Shown here: piece after piece, positions 46,089-54,900 of the stretch
How the letters are laid out: the number at the start of each line of letters is the position of its first letter
Numbering within the stretch: the first letter of the stretch is position 1
Notes under the pieces: generated by a model
Database searches by the model: none
Seen by the model: only the letters and a program-made list of their open reading frames with translations
Told to the model about the DNA's origin: nothing
Made by a program: the position numbers and the translations under genes
Assembly: GCA_963834515.1 (NCBI GenBank)
Contig: CAWICB010000002.1
Span: 868,001-932,000 of the forward strand
From: RYN-230 sp963834515
GTDB lineage: Bacteria > Actinomycetota > Actinomycetes > Streptosporangiales > Streptosporangiaceae
Direction: 5' to 3'
DNA: 64,000 nt

Positions 46089-46431
46089 CCGCCGCCGTGC
46101 CGCCGCCGGCGGCGCCTTCCGGCCAGCGGTAGCTCGTGATCGCGCCGCCGCGGATGACCACCGTCCCGGCCGGGGTATGCCTGTCCCGCCAGATGGTGTA
46201 CTCGCCGCCGGCCAGCGCCGGGTACACCGCGGCGTGACAGTGTGCCGGAGTAAGCCGCCGCTCCCGGACGACCGCGTGGGTGCGCGGGACGCGCGGCGGG
46301 CCAACCGGGCTGACGTGGATCTCGTGCCCATCCATCGCCGCGGGGGCAATGATGATCAGTGCGCCGGTGTCGCCACCGATGTCAAGCACGACGCTGCCCG
46401 GGCGGGACGGGCCGGGGCTGGTTTCTGGCAC
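46075..46431 (-). CDS. Hypothetical protein of the DUF4331 cluster
   Basis: A 118-residue beta-rich protein (SVVLDIGGDTGALIII, AAMDGHEIHVSPVG, CHAAVYPALAGGEYTIW). Relatives sit beside DUF4331 genes in actinobacteria. It has no signal peptide or catalytic motif that I recognise. GTG 46431 is 11 bases after the DUF4331 stop, so it is likely the last gene of a three-gene operon. Function unknown. Confidence 0.65.
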   Translation of the reverse strand: MPETSPGPSRPGSVVLDIGGDTGALIIIAPAAMDGHEIHVSPVGPPRVPRTHAVVRERRLTPAHCHAAVYPALAGGEYTIWRDRHTPAGTVVIRGGAITSYRWPEGAAGGGTAAVSGQ

Positions 46432-46441
46432 CGCAGTGGCC

Positions 46442-47827
46442 TCAGGACGGGTTGTAGAAGCCGCCGTAGGGGACGCCCAGGTAGGGGAAGTGGTCCAGGT
46501 AGGGCGCCTTCACGTCTTTCGGTGTCAGGCCGTCGGTGATCACCGAGGCCGCGGCGTCCGGCTTGTAGCGCTTGTCGACCAGCGGGTACGTGAGGCCGGC
46601 GATGGCCCGCAGCTCGATCGTCACCACGTCATCGAACACCCGCCGCCCGTTCGGGAAACCAGCCAGGTCACCGCCCAGCACGCCGAGGATGTTCGGTTTC
46701 CGGGCCGGCTTGATGGCGGTGTTCAGCCGCAGCATGTCGGCGAGCACCGGGCCAGTGTGGTTCTGGAAGCCCTTGATCAGCCCGGCCGGGATACCGGTGA
46801 GCAGGATCGCCTCCAGGTCCGCGCGGGGTTTCCCGGACTTGACCAGTGCGACCAGGTGCGGGAACACACCGGGGTAGAGACCCGGCAGCAGCGCGGCCAG
46901 TTCCGGGCTGGTGACGTAGGAGGCGAACCGCTTGTCGTCGGAGGGGGGCAGGGAATTCCACAGGTCCTTGATGCCGAGCGGGTTGATGACCTCGTTGACC
47001 AGCGGGTTGCCGAGCCGGGACAACTGCCGGTACGGCCCGGTCGAGGTGTTCTTGCCACGGTGGGCGTCCCAGATCCGGACGTGCTGGCGGCTGGCGGTGG
47101 TCCACACGCCGATGACCGCGCGGGGGTCGGTTTCCCTGCGGGTGCGGGACCCGGTGAGTGAGTCGATCGGCACCTGCAGCGCGATGGAGTGCACGTTCAG
47201 CTCGTTGGTGGCGTTCACCCCCGGCGCGGGCTTGCTGAAGACATGCATCCCGTACTGTGCGTGCAACTGCTGGAAGGGCCGCAGGTTAGCCAGGTCGAAA
47301 ATCGATCCGAGGTCAACGTAGAAACCCTCGGCGCGCTGGCCCGCGAACACGCTCAGGCCGCCCGGCAGGGTGTGCACCGCGCGGCCCGCCAGGTGGGCAT
47401 ATCTTGGGGTGGACAGCGGCCCGATGTTGCACGGCGGGCAGGGCAGGCCCGCGGCCAGCTGCCGCTTCCTGCCCCGGGTGAGCCTGGTCACGGAGTAGAA
47501 CTGCCTGCTGTTCCAGTTCGGGCTGTCCAGCGACCGGATGGGGCCGGTGTTGTACAGGAACGTGCCCCGGTCCCGCAGCACGGTCTCGAACCGGAACTGG
47601 TACGTGATGTCAGCCCGGCCGTCACCGTCGTTGTCGATGTGGATCTCGTACAGCACGTCGTCACCGAACTCATAGAAGTTCGGGCCGCCCGCCGGTTCCT
47701 GCAGCGGGATGTAGTTGGCGATCAGGGTGACCGTGGACGGGCGGTCGGGGCTGACGAACGCGTATACGTCCGTACTGTCCGCGACCGGGTCCTTGGAGAT
47801 CTCCGGCGCCTCACGATGCGATGACAT
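46442..47827 (-). CDS. DUF4331 family protein
   Basis: A 461-residue protein of the DUF4331 family. It opens MSSHREAPEISKDPVADSTD and VYAFVSPDRPSTVTLIANYI and continues with DVLYEIHIDNDGDGRADITY, which resembles a calcium-binding loop. The DUF4331 signature SSHREAP at the extreme N-terminus argues for this ATG. No signal peptide is present, so export would have to be by other means. Function unknown. It lies between a Tat-signal protein and a small hypothetical, all minus strand. Confidence 0.85.
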   Translation of the reverse strand: MSSHREAPEISKDPVADSTDVYAFVSPDRPSTVTLIANYIPLQEPAGGPNFYEFGDDVLYEIHIDNDGDGRADITYQFRFETVLRDRGTFLYNTGPIRSLDSPNWNSRQFYSVTRLTRGRKRQLAAGLPCPPCNIGPLSTPRYAHLAGRAVHTLPGGLSVFAGQRAEGFYVDLGSIFDLANLRPFQQLHAQYGMHVFSKPAPGVNATNELNVHSIALQVPIDSLTGSRTRRETDPRAVIGVWTTASRQHVRIWDAHRGKNTSTGPYRQLSRLGNPLVNEVINPLGIKDLWNSLPPSDDKRFASYVTSPELAALLPGLYPGVFPHLVALVKSGKPRADLEAILLTGIPAGLIKGFQNHTGPVLADMLRLNTAIKPARKPNILGVLGGDLAGFPNGRRVFDDVVTIELRAIAGLTYPLVDKRYKPDAAASVITDGLTPKDVKAPYLDHFPYLGVPYGGFYNPS

Positions 47828-47882
47828 TCACGTTCCTCACGCTCGTCGGTACGGGTCAGCAGATCAGCGCATCAGCGCCGGG

Positions 47883-48248
47883 TCACTGGGCCGCCCGCAC
47901 CAGCCGGGCGGCGAGGGCCGGGTCGCGCAGCGTCGTCTGGGTCGTTCCGGTGAAGATGTCCATCTCGCCGGTGCGCAGGTCACGGACATGCACTACCACC
48001 GGTCCCGCGCCGGCCGGGTCCGTGGCGGCGGAGCCCTCGGCCGCGGCCAGGTGCTCGTCATGCGGCGCGGGCTTCAGCGGCCGGCTGGCGGCGGCGGCCG
48101 GCAGGGCGCCCAGCGCCAGGCCGCCCATCAGGCCCGCGGCGCTGGCTCCCGCGGCCGTGCGCAGTACCGACCGCCGCGACACCGGCTCATGCTGCTCGCC
48201 GGCCCCAGCCGCGCTGCCCGGCTCCTGCGTGTGGTGGTCCCAAGCCAT
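47883..48248 (-). CDS. Small Tat-exported protein of the DUF4331 cluster
   Basis: A 121-residue protein with a twin-arginine signal SRRSVLRTAAGASAAGLMG at residues ~24-42, a hydrophobic stretch and an AAAAS cleavage region. The ~65-residue mature part has VVVHVRDLRTGEMDIFTGTT and DPALAARLVRAAQ. The same small domain is seen next to DUF4331 genes elsewhere; its role is unknown. ATG 48248 follows GGGGGGAC. It is the first gene of the minus-strand cluster; 55 bp separate it from the DUF4331 gene. Confidence 0.75.
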   Translation of the reverse strand: MAWDHHTQEPGSAAGAGEQHEPVSRRSVLRTAAGASAAGLMGGLALGALPAAAASRPLKPAPHDEHLAAAEGSAATDPAGAGPVVVHVRDLRTGEMDIFTGTTQTTLRDPALAARLVRAAQ

Positions 48249-48512
48249 GTTCGTCCCCCCGCGGCGGCGCATCCCGTCACCGTTGCTAACGCTATGTAGT
48301 CAACCGAATACGTCTAGTATCGGCAGCGGCACGCTGCGGGTAACGCCAAGGCGGGCCACTTTTACCCAAGCTTTGCCCCTGGGCCGGCTGAGAGCCAGGC
48401 AGCGGGCAGCGAGCCTCTGGCGGCCGCGGACGCTTGCGGCGGGGCAGCCCGCGCGCGGGATAGCGGATGGGCCGCGGAATACCTCCCATGGCACACTGGT
48501 TTCAGCAGCTAA

Positions 48513-48651
48513 GCGTGCTCCGGGGTCGGTGAAATTCCGAGCCGGCGGTGACAGTCCGCGACCCGGCCAAGGCGGTCAAACCCGCCCGTGGCCGGCTGAT
48601 CCGGTGGAATTCCGGGACCGACGGTCAAAGTCCGGATGGGAGGCAGCACGC
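48513..48651 (+). ncRNA. FMN riboswitch (RFN element)
   Basis: The closing helix pairs GCGTGCT (48513-48519) with AGCACGC (48645-48651). Conserved RFN blocks follow in order: GGGGTCGGTGAAATTCCGA, GCCGGCGGTGACAGTCCGCG, CCGGTGGAATTCCGGGACCG, then ACGGTCAAAGTCCGGATGGG and AGGCAGCACG. It ends 97 bp before ribE and should repress the riboflavin operon when FMN is bound. The 264 bp before it hold the promoter and no gene. Confidence 0.95.
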
Positions 48652-48748
48652 GCGCGGAGGCAGCGGCGCACGCGGTCGGCCGTGCATGCGCGTCCGCGCA
48701 TCCCCCGGAGCCGAGTGGCAGAACGGCGCCGAGGAGAGGACACCGCGG

Positions 48749-49351
48749 ATGTTCACCGGGATAGTGGAAGAACTCGGCGAGATCGTAGCTGTCGAGCGGC
48801 TGGCCGGCGCGGCCCGGCTCACCGTCCGCGGCCCGCGGGTCACGGCGGAAGCGCGGCATGGCGACTCGGTCGCGGTCAACGGGGTCTGCCTCACGGTGAC
48901 CGACGCCACGGACAAGACGTTCTCCGCTGACGTGATGGCGGAAACCCTGCACCGCACCGGGCTCGGCGCGCTCGGCCCCGGGTCCCCGGTCAACCTGGAG
49001 CGCCCCGTCCCGCTCGGCGGGCGGCTCGGTGGCCACCTGGTCCAGGGGCACGCCGACGGCACCGGTGTGATCGTGTCCCGGTCCCCCGCTGAGCACTGGG
49101 ACGTGGTCCGCATCGCACTGCCGCCCGGACTGGCCCGGTACGTGGTGCACAAGGGCTCGGTCACGGTCGACGGGGTCAGCCTGACCGTGTCCGGGCTGGG
49201 CGGGACGGACGAGCCCTGGTTCGAGGTCAGCCTGATCCCGACCACCCTGGAGCTGACCACGCTGGGCCGGCTGCAACCGGGCAGCCAGGTGAACCTGGAG
49301 GTCGACGTGATCGCCAAATACGTGGAGAGCCTGCTCGGGGGGCGGTCATGA
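48749..49351 (+). CDS. ribE: Riboflavin synthase alpha chain
   Basis: The 200-residue protein has two similar beta-barrel halves: MFTGIVEELGEIVAVERL at the start, VAVNGVCLTVTDAT in the first, VVHKGSVTVDGVSLTVSG in the second. It makes riboflavin from two lumazines. ATG 48749 follows GAGGAGAGGA. It is the first gene behind the FMN riboswitch. No ribD lies in this operon. Confidence 0.95.
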   Translation: MFTGIVEELGEIVAVERLAGAARLTVRGPRVTAEARHGDSVAVNGVCLTVTDATDKTFSADVMAETLHRTGLGALGPGSPVNLERPVPLGGRLGGHLVQGHADGTGVIVSRSPAEHWDVVRIALPPGLARYVVHKGSVTVDGVSLTVSGLGGTDEPWFEVSLIPTTLELTTLGRLQPGSQVNLEVDVIAKYVESLLGGRS

Positions 49352-50634
49352 GCACCCCGCTGGCTGACCAGGACATCCGGCTCGACGAGGTGGAGCGGGC
49401 CATCGCCGACGTCGCGGCGGGCCGTCCGGTCGTGGTGGTGGACGACGCCGACCGGGAGAACGAGGGCGACATCATCATCGCGGCCAGCAAGATGACCGCG
49501 GAGCTGATGGCCTTCATGATCCGGTACACCAGCGGGGTGATCTGCGTCCCGCTGCCCGGCGAGGAACTGGACCGGCTGCAGCTGCCGCTGATGACCCCGC
49601 ACAACTCGGAGCGGATGCGCACCGCGTTCACGGTGAGCGTGGACGCCCGGGACGGCGTGACCACCGGCATCTCGGCCGAGGACCGGGCCCGGACGGTGCG
49701 CACCCTGGTCGACTCGGCCACCGAGTCGTTCGAGATCGTCCGGCCGGGGCATATCTTCCCGCTGCGCTACGCGGAGGGCGGCGTGCTGCGCCGGCCCGGG
49801 CACACCGAGGCCGCCGTGGACCTGGCCCGGCTGGCCAGGCTGACCCCGGCCGGCGTGCTGGCCGAAGTGGTCAACGACGACGGCACGATGGCCCGGCTGC
49901 CGCAGCTGCGCGCGTTCGCCGACGCCCATGGGCTGGCGCTGATCTCCATCGCCCAGCTCATCGAGTACCGGCGGCACACCGAGCGGATGGTCCGCCGGGT
50001 GGTGGAGACCAGGGTGCCCAACGCGCACGGCACGTGGCGGGCGCTCGGCTACCTCAACTCGGTGGACGCGACCGAGCACCTGGTGCTGGTCCTCGGCGAC
50101 CTCGGCGACGGCACCGACATCCTGGTCCGCGCGCATTCCGAGTGCCTGACTGGCGACGTGTTCGGGTCCCGGCGGTGCGACTGCGGAGCCCAGCTCGAAG
50201 CGTCCATGGCCGCCATCGCGGCCGAGGGCCGCGGCGTGGTGCTGTACCTGCGCGGCCACGAGGGCCGGGGTATCGGGCTGCTCAGCAAGCTGCGCGCCTA
50301 CCACCTGCAGGACGCGGGAGCCGACACGGTGGACGCCAACCTGGAACTAGGCCTGCCCGCCGACGCCCGGGAGTACTCCACCGGCGCGCAGATCCTGGCC
50401 GACCTGGGGGTGCACTCGGTGCGGCTGCTCACCAACAACCCGGCCAAGGTCAGCGGGCTGTCCGGGTTCGGCGTCAAGGTGACCGGCCGGGTGGCGCTGC
50501 CCGCCGCGGCCACCCCGGAGAACCTCCGCTACCTCACGGTCAAGCGGGACCGGCTCGGGCACCAGATCGACGGCCTGCCGCCGGTGCTGACTAGGGACCC
50601 GCACGCCGCTGACGGCCTGGCCGGCGCCCGGTGA
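49348..50634 (+). CDS. ribBA: Bifunctional DHBP synthase / GTP cyclohydrolase II
   Basis: The 428-residue protein carries both entry steps of the pathway. Residues ~1-205 are DHBP synthase: VVVDDADRENEGDIIIAA, the catalytic segment TPHNSERMRTAFTVSVD, and HIFPLRYAEGGVLRRPGHTE. Residues ~206-428 are GTP cyclohydrolase II: RAHSECLTGDVFGSRRCDCG with the three zinc cysteines, and RGHEGRGIGLLSKLRAY. ATG 49348 overlaps the ribE stop (ATGA). Confidence 0.95.
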   Translation: MSTPLADQDIRLDEVERAIADVAAGRPVVVVDDADRENEGDIIIAASKMTAELMAFMIRYTSGVICVPLPGEELDRLQLPLMTPHNSERMRTAFTVSVDARDGVTTGISAEDRARTVRTLVDSATESFEIVRPGHIFPLRYAEGGVLRRPGHTEAAVDLARLARLTPAGVLAEVVNDDGTMARLPQLRAFADAHGLALISIAQLIEYRRHTERMVRRVVETRVPNAHGTWRALGYLNSVDATEHLVLVLGDLGDGTDILVRAHSECLTGDVFGSRRCDCGAQLEASMAAIAAEGRGVVLYLRGHEGRGIGLLSKLRAYHLQDAGADTVDANLELGLPADAREYSTGAQILADLGVHSVRLLTNNPAKVSGLSGFGVKVTGRVALPAAATPENLRYLTVKRDRLGHQIDGLPPVLTRDPHAADGLAGAR

Positions 50635-50668
50635 GCGGCCTGCCGGGGCGGACGCCAGGGGAGACCCG

Positions 50669-51166
50669 GTGAGCGGAGCGGGGCGGCCGGGTGTGGCGGC
50701 CGTGGACGCCGCCGGGCTCTCCCTGGCCATCGCGGCCACCCGCTGGCACGCCGACATCACCGACACCCTGGTGCAGCGGGCGGTGGCCGCGGCCAAGGAG
50801 TGCGGCATCGGCAGCCCGCTCGTGGTCCGGGTGCCCGGCGCGGTGGAGCTGCCGGTGGTGGCGGCCGAGCTGGCCCGCGGCCACGACGCGGTGGCCTGCC
50901 TGGGGGCGGTGATCCGCGGTGGCACGCCGCACTTCGAGTACGTCTGCGACGCGGTGACCTACGGCCTGGCGCGGGTCGCGCTGGACTCCGGCAAACCGGT
51001 TGGCAACGGCGTGCTCACGTGTGACACCCTGGAACAGGCCCGCGACCGCAGCGGGTGCCGCGGCAGCACCGAGGACAAAGGATGGGAGGCGGTCGTGGCC
51101 GCACTGGAGACCGCGCTCGTACTCCGCTCCCTGCGCAGCAGGGACAGCCAGCACGCCCGGCATTGA
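50669..51166 (+). CDS. ribH: 6,7-dimethyl-8-ribityllumazine synthase
   Basis: A 165-residue subunit of the lumazine synthase shell. Motifs: IAATRWHADITDTLV, VVRVPGAVELPVVA, CLGAVIRGGTPHFEYVCDAV with the catalytic His, and GVLTCDTLEQARDRSG. GTG 50669 is 34 bp beyond ribBA. A short region separates it from hisG. Confidence 0.95.
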   Translation: MSGAGRPGVAAVDAAGLSLAIAATRWHADITDTLVQRAVAAAKECGIGSPLVVRVPGAVELPVVAAELARGHDAVACLGAVIRGGTPHFEYVCDAVTYGLARVALDSGKPVGNGVLTCDTLEQARDRSGCRGSTEDKGWEAVVAALETALVLRSLRSRDSQHARH

Positions 51167-51222
51167 CCCGGCGGTAGCGCGCCGGCCGGGTCATCTTCGT
51201 TAGGCATGAAAGGTTTTCTGCT

Positions 51223-52098
51223 GTGCTGTCCCTGGTTCTGCCCAAGGGCTCGCTGGAGCGGGCCACCCTCGACCTGTTCGACGCGGCCGACCTGACCGTC
51301 CGGCGGTCCTCGGACCGCGACTACCACGCTGCCATCGAGGACCCGCGGATCGAGCGGGTCCGCTTCCTGCGCCCGCAGGAGATCCCGTCCTACATCGAGC
51401 GCGGCCTGTTCGATCTCGGCATCACCGGCCGGGACTGGATCACCGAGACCGGCGCGGTCGTGTCCTCGCTCGGTGAGCTGCACTACTCCAAGGCCACCGC
51501 ACAGCCGATCCGGGTCGTGCTGGCCGTGCCGCAGAGCGCGCCCTGGCGGTCGGTCAGCGACCTGCCCGAGGGGGTCCGCATCTCCACCGAGCTGCCCGCG
51601 CTGACCACCCGGTACCTGGACGCACACGGGGTCAAGGCGATGGTCATCCCGTCGCACGGCGCGACCGAGGCCAAGGTGCCGGACATCGTGGATGCCATCG
51701 TGGACCTGACCGAGACCGGCTCCTCGCTGCGCCGCAACGGGCTGCGCGTGCTGGACACCCTGCTCACCAGCTACACCGAGCTGATCGCGAATACCGAGGC
51801 GTACGCCGACGCGGGCAAGCGCAGCGCGATGGAGGACATCATGCTGCTGCTGTCCGGGGCCATCCGGGCCCGCGGCAACGTGCTGCTCAAGCTCAACGTG
51901 CCGGCCGACCGGCTGGACGAGGTGACCGGGATGCTGCCCGCCATGTCGTCACCGACCATCACCGCGCTGGCCCGCGGCGGGATGAACGCGGTGGAGACGG
52001 TGGTGCCCAAGCGCGGGGTGAACACGCTGATCCCGGCGCTGCGCGCGGCCGGCGCACGGGACATCCTGGAGATCCCCATCTCCAAGATCGTCGAGTAG
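51223..52098 (+). CDS. hisG: ATP phosphoribosyltransferase, long form
   Basis: The 291-residue enzyme starts histidine synthesis. SLVLPKGSLERATLDLF opens the periplasmic-binding-protein-like catalytic domain; DLGITGRDW and the PRPP loop DAIVDLTETGSSLRRNGL follow. A C-terminal ACT-like histidine-binding domain (residues ~215-291: LKLNVPADRLDEVTGMLPAM) makes it the feedback-inhibited long form. GTG 51223 is 56 bp after ribH; the hisE gene usual at this spot in actinomycetes is missing. Confidence 0.95.
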   Translation: MLSLVLPKGSLERATLDLFDAADLTVRRSSDRDYHAAIEDPRIERVRFLRPQEIPSYIERGLFDLGITGRDWITETGAVVSSLGELHYSKATAQPIRVVLAVPQSAPWRSVSDLPEGVRISTELPALTTRYLDAHGVKAMVIPSHGATEAKVPDIVDAIVDLTETGSSLRRNGLRVLDTLLTSYTELIANTEAYADAGKRSAMEDIMLLLSGAIRARGNVLLKLNVPADRLDEVTGMLPAMSSPTITALARGGMNAVETVVPKRGVNTLIPALRAAGARDILEIPISKIVE

Positions 52099-52106
52099 AA
52101 ATCTCT

Positions 52107-52158
52107 TCGTGATCAACCGATCGCTGTCGCCATGGCGACAGCGATCGGTTGATCACGA
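52107..52158. terminator. Bidirectional terminator, 24-bp perfect stem
   Basis: Bases 52107-52130 pair perfectly with 52135-52158 around the loop CATG. It begins nine bases after the hisG stop, and its right arm contains the stop codon of the convergent ABC ATPase gene. The stem includes GATCAACCGATCGCTGTCGC. Confidence 0.9.
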
Positions 52159-53247
52159 TGCCGGGGCCGCAGCATCCGGCCAGGCCAGCACCGGGCCGCG
52201 GGCGCGCAGGATGACCGGCGCGCCGAGCGGCAGCGCGCCGCTGCCCAGGGTGCGCACGATCAGCGGCGCGGCGGGCGGGCCCTGGTCCGGCTGCACGGTC
52301 AGCACCGCGTCGTGCCCGTGGTAGCCGTAGCCGGTGACCCGGGCGGCCACCCCGCCGTCGGCGGCCGGGCCGGCCGCACCAGTCAGCAGCTCGACCTGCT
52401 CCGGGCGGACCAGCACGGTCGCCGGGCAGTGCGTCACCACCGACGGGTCCGCCTGGGCCACCGGGAGCCGGCCGAACAGTGTGTCCACCGACGTGCCGTT
52501 GAGCAGGCCGGGAATGAGGTTCGCATCACCGATGAACCGGGCCATGTCCGCGTCCACCGGGCTGGAGTACAGCTCCTGCGGCGCGGCGCACTGGGCGATC
52601 CGGCCGTGCCGCAGCACGGCCACCCGGTCGGCGGTGGACAGCGCCTCGTCCTGGTCGTGGGTGACCAGCACGGTGGTCGTGCCCGCCTCGGCCAGCAGCC
52701 GCTGCACGTCGGCCCGGACGCTGGCCCGCAGGTGCGCGTCCAGCGACGCGAACGGCTCGTCGAGCAGCACGACCTCGGGCTGGATGGCCAGCGCCCGGGC
52801 CAGCGCGACGCGCTGCTGCTGGCCGCCGGACAGCTGGTGCGGGTAGTGCCGGGCGAACTGGGCCAGCCCGACCGCATCGAGCAGTTCGGCGGCGCGCCGG
52901 CCGCCCCGGCCCGGACGGTGCCGCTCCTTCCGGCTGAGCCCGAACGCGATGTTCGCGGCCACGGTGAGATGCGGGAAGAGGCTGCCCTCCTGCGGCACGT
53001 ACCCGATGCGGCGGCGTTCCGGCGGCAGGAACGTGCCTGGCCCGTCGGCGATCGCGGAGCCGATCCGCACCACGCCCGCGTCGGCCCGCTCGAAGCCGGC
53101 CAGGATGCGCAGCAGCGTGGTCTTGCCGCTGCCCGACGGGCCCAGGATCGCGGTCAGCGAGCCCGCGGGCACGTCGAGGTCCAGGCCGTCCAGTACCTGG
53201 TGGCGGCCGAAGGCCTTGGCCAGCCGGGTGACAGCCAGCTCGGTCAT
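52153..53247 (-). CDS. Iron(III)-type ABC transporter ATP-binding protein
   Basis: A 364-residue ABC ATPase: Walker A LGPSGSGKTTLLRIL near residue 36, Q-loop YVPQEGSLFPHLTV, signature LSGGQQQRVALARAL, Walker B VVLLDEPFASLD and H-loop LVTHDQDEA. A C-terminal TOBE/OB domain (residues ~240-364) with VLVRPEQVELL places it in the FbpC/PotA class. The permease stop overlaps its ATG (ATGA). The operon lies behind an iron-regulator box. Confidence 0.92.
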   Translation of the reverse strand: MTELAVTRLAKAFGRHQVLDGLDLDVPAGSLTAILGPSGSGKTTLLRILAGFERADAGVVRIGSAIADGPGTFLPPERRRIGYVPQEGSLFPHLTVAANIAFGLSRKERHRPGRGGRRAAELLDAVGLAQFARHYPHQLSGGQQQRVALARALAIQPEVVLLDEPFASLDAHLRASVRADVQRLLAEAGTTTVLVTHDQDEALSTADRVAVLRHGRIAQCAAPQELYSSPVDADMARFIGDANLIPGLLNGTSVDTLFGRLPVAQADPSVVTHCPATVLVRPEQVELLTGAAGPAADGGVAARVTGYGYHGHDAVLTVQPDQGPPAAPLIVRTLGSGALPLGAPVILRARGPVLAWPDAAAPAS

Positions 53248-54836
53248 GTCACCATCCCCGGGTCCGCCGAACTGTTGAAGAACCGCCCGAGCACGATACT
53301 CGGGATGGCCGCCACCGCGATCATCACCAGCGCGAACGGGGCGGCCTGGGCGTAGGACAGGTTCGTCTCGTAGGCCCAGAACTGGGTGGCCAGCGTCTGC
53401 ACGCCGATCGGGATCAGGATAAGGGTCGCGGTCAGCTCGGTGATCACCGACAGGAACACCAGGCAGAACGCCGCGGCCAGGCCCGGCCCGGTGAGCCGCA
53501 GGGTGACCCGGAGCGCCACCGCCAGCCGGCTCTGGCCCAGCGACCTGGCCACCTCGTCCAGACTGACCGGCGCCCGGGCCAGCGACGCCTTGACGCCAAC
53601 CAGGGCCAGCGGGAAGAACATGATGGCGTAGGCCAGAATCAGCAGCGGCCCGGTCTGGTACGCGAATCCGCCCAGGTAGCGCTGGGTGAAATAGGACAGG
53701 GCCAGGGCGATGACCACGCCCGGGATGGCCAGCACCAGGTAGGTGCTGCGCTCCAGCACGCGGCGGGCCAGCCCGCCGGGATGGCGGACCGCGAGCAGCG
53801 CTACCGGCAGCGCCATCAGCGTGGCCAGCGCCCCAGCCAGCGCACCGTACAGCGCGGTGTACCCGGCCGCGGCCAGCAGCGGCACGCCGGTCAGCGAGGG
53901 CCGCACGCCGCTGGACATCCAGTACAGGCTGGCCGCCACCGGCACGCCCAGGGCCAGGCCGGTGAGCAGCACGAAACCGGCCAGCACCGGCCAGCGGGCC
54001 CGGCCCAGCCGCTGCGGCGGCGACACCCGCTGGGCCAGCGCGCCGGACCGGCTGATCCGGCCCCGGCCCCGGCTCAGCCCCTCCCCGGCCAGCACGACCA
54101 GGCTCAGCAGCACCAGCACCAGGGCCAGCGCGCACGCGGCGGGCAGGCTGAACGCCTCGTTGATCTCGGTGAAGATCTCGGTGGTGAACGTCTGGTAGCC
54201 GACGATCTCGAACGCGCCGTACTCGGCCAGCAGGACCATGGCCACCAGCAGGCAGCCACCCAGGATGGCGCCGCGGGCCTGGCCCAGGGTGATGCGCAGG
54301 AACGTGCGCACCCGGCCGGTGCCCAGGCTGCGGGCCACCTCTTCCTGGCCCGGGTCGGCGCCGCGCAGGCTGGCCGCGACCGGCAGGTAGACCAGTGGGT
54401 AGACGGCCAGCGTCATCACGATCACAGCGCCGCGGAAGCCCTGGATCCACGAGGACAGCGACGCCCAGCCGAAGCTGACCACGAAGTCCGGGATGGCCAG
54501 CGGCACCACCACCAGCACGGCCCAGATCCGCCGCCCGGGCAGGTCGGTCCGCTCCACGCACCACGCTGCGGCCGTGCCGATCACCGCGCACAACGCGGTC
54601 ACCACCACGGTGAGCCGGATCGTGTTCCACAGCAGGGTCGCGGTCAGCGAGCGGAAGATCAGGCTGCCGTCCTCGTGCAGGCCGCTGTTGCTCGCCTCGA
54701 TCAGCAGGAAGACCAGCGGGAGGGCGAGCACGGCCGCGATGAGGGTGGCCGCGGCGGTGAGCGCGACCGGCCGCCCGGGCCGCCGGGCGCGCGGCGCGGC
54801 CGGCGCCGCCGGGACGGCCTGGGCCGGCGCGGTCAC
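53244..54836 (-). CDS. Iron(III)-type ABC transporter permease (FbpB-like, two permease domains)
   Basis: The 530-residue protein has about twelve transmembrane helices as two BPD-transporter permease units. Each unit has an EAA loop: GADPGQEEVARSLGTGRVRT in the first and APVSLDEVARSLGQSRLAV in the second. The fused double permease is typical of FbpB/SfuB ferric-iron systems. GTG 54836 was chosen from sequence; a longer frame starts at 54989. It precedes the ATPase gene in the same operon. Confidence 0.9.
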   Translation of the reverse strand: MTAPAQAVPAAPAAPRARRPGRPVALTAAATLIAAVLALPLVFLLIEASNSGLHEDGSLIFRSLTATLLWNTIRLTVVVTALCAVIGTAAAWCVERTDLPGRRIWAVLVVVPLAIPDFVVSFGWASLSSWIQGFRGAVIVMTLAVYPLVYLPVAASLRGADPGQEEVARSLGTGRVRTFLRITLGQARGAILGGCLLVAMVLLAEYGAFEIVGYQTFTTEIFTEINEAFSLPAACALALVLVLLSLVVLAGEGLSRGRGRISRSGALAQRVSPPQRLGRARWPVLAGFVLLTGLALGVPVAASLYWMSSGVRPSLTGVPLLAAAGYTALYGALAGALATLMALPVALLAVRHPGGLARRVLERSTYLVLAIPGVVIALALSYFTQRYLGGFAYQTGPLLILAYAIMFFPLALVGVKASLARAPVSLDEVARSLGQSRLAVALRVTLRLTGPGLAAAFCLVFLSVITELTATLILIPIGVQTLATQFWAYETNLSYAQAAPFALVMIAVAAIPSIVLGRFFNSSADPGMVT

Positions 54837-54900
54837 CGCGTGTCCTCGGATGTCCGCGCCGTCCGGCGGAACCCGCGCGCCGCCCGGTACCGGGCGGCGG

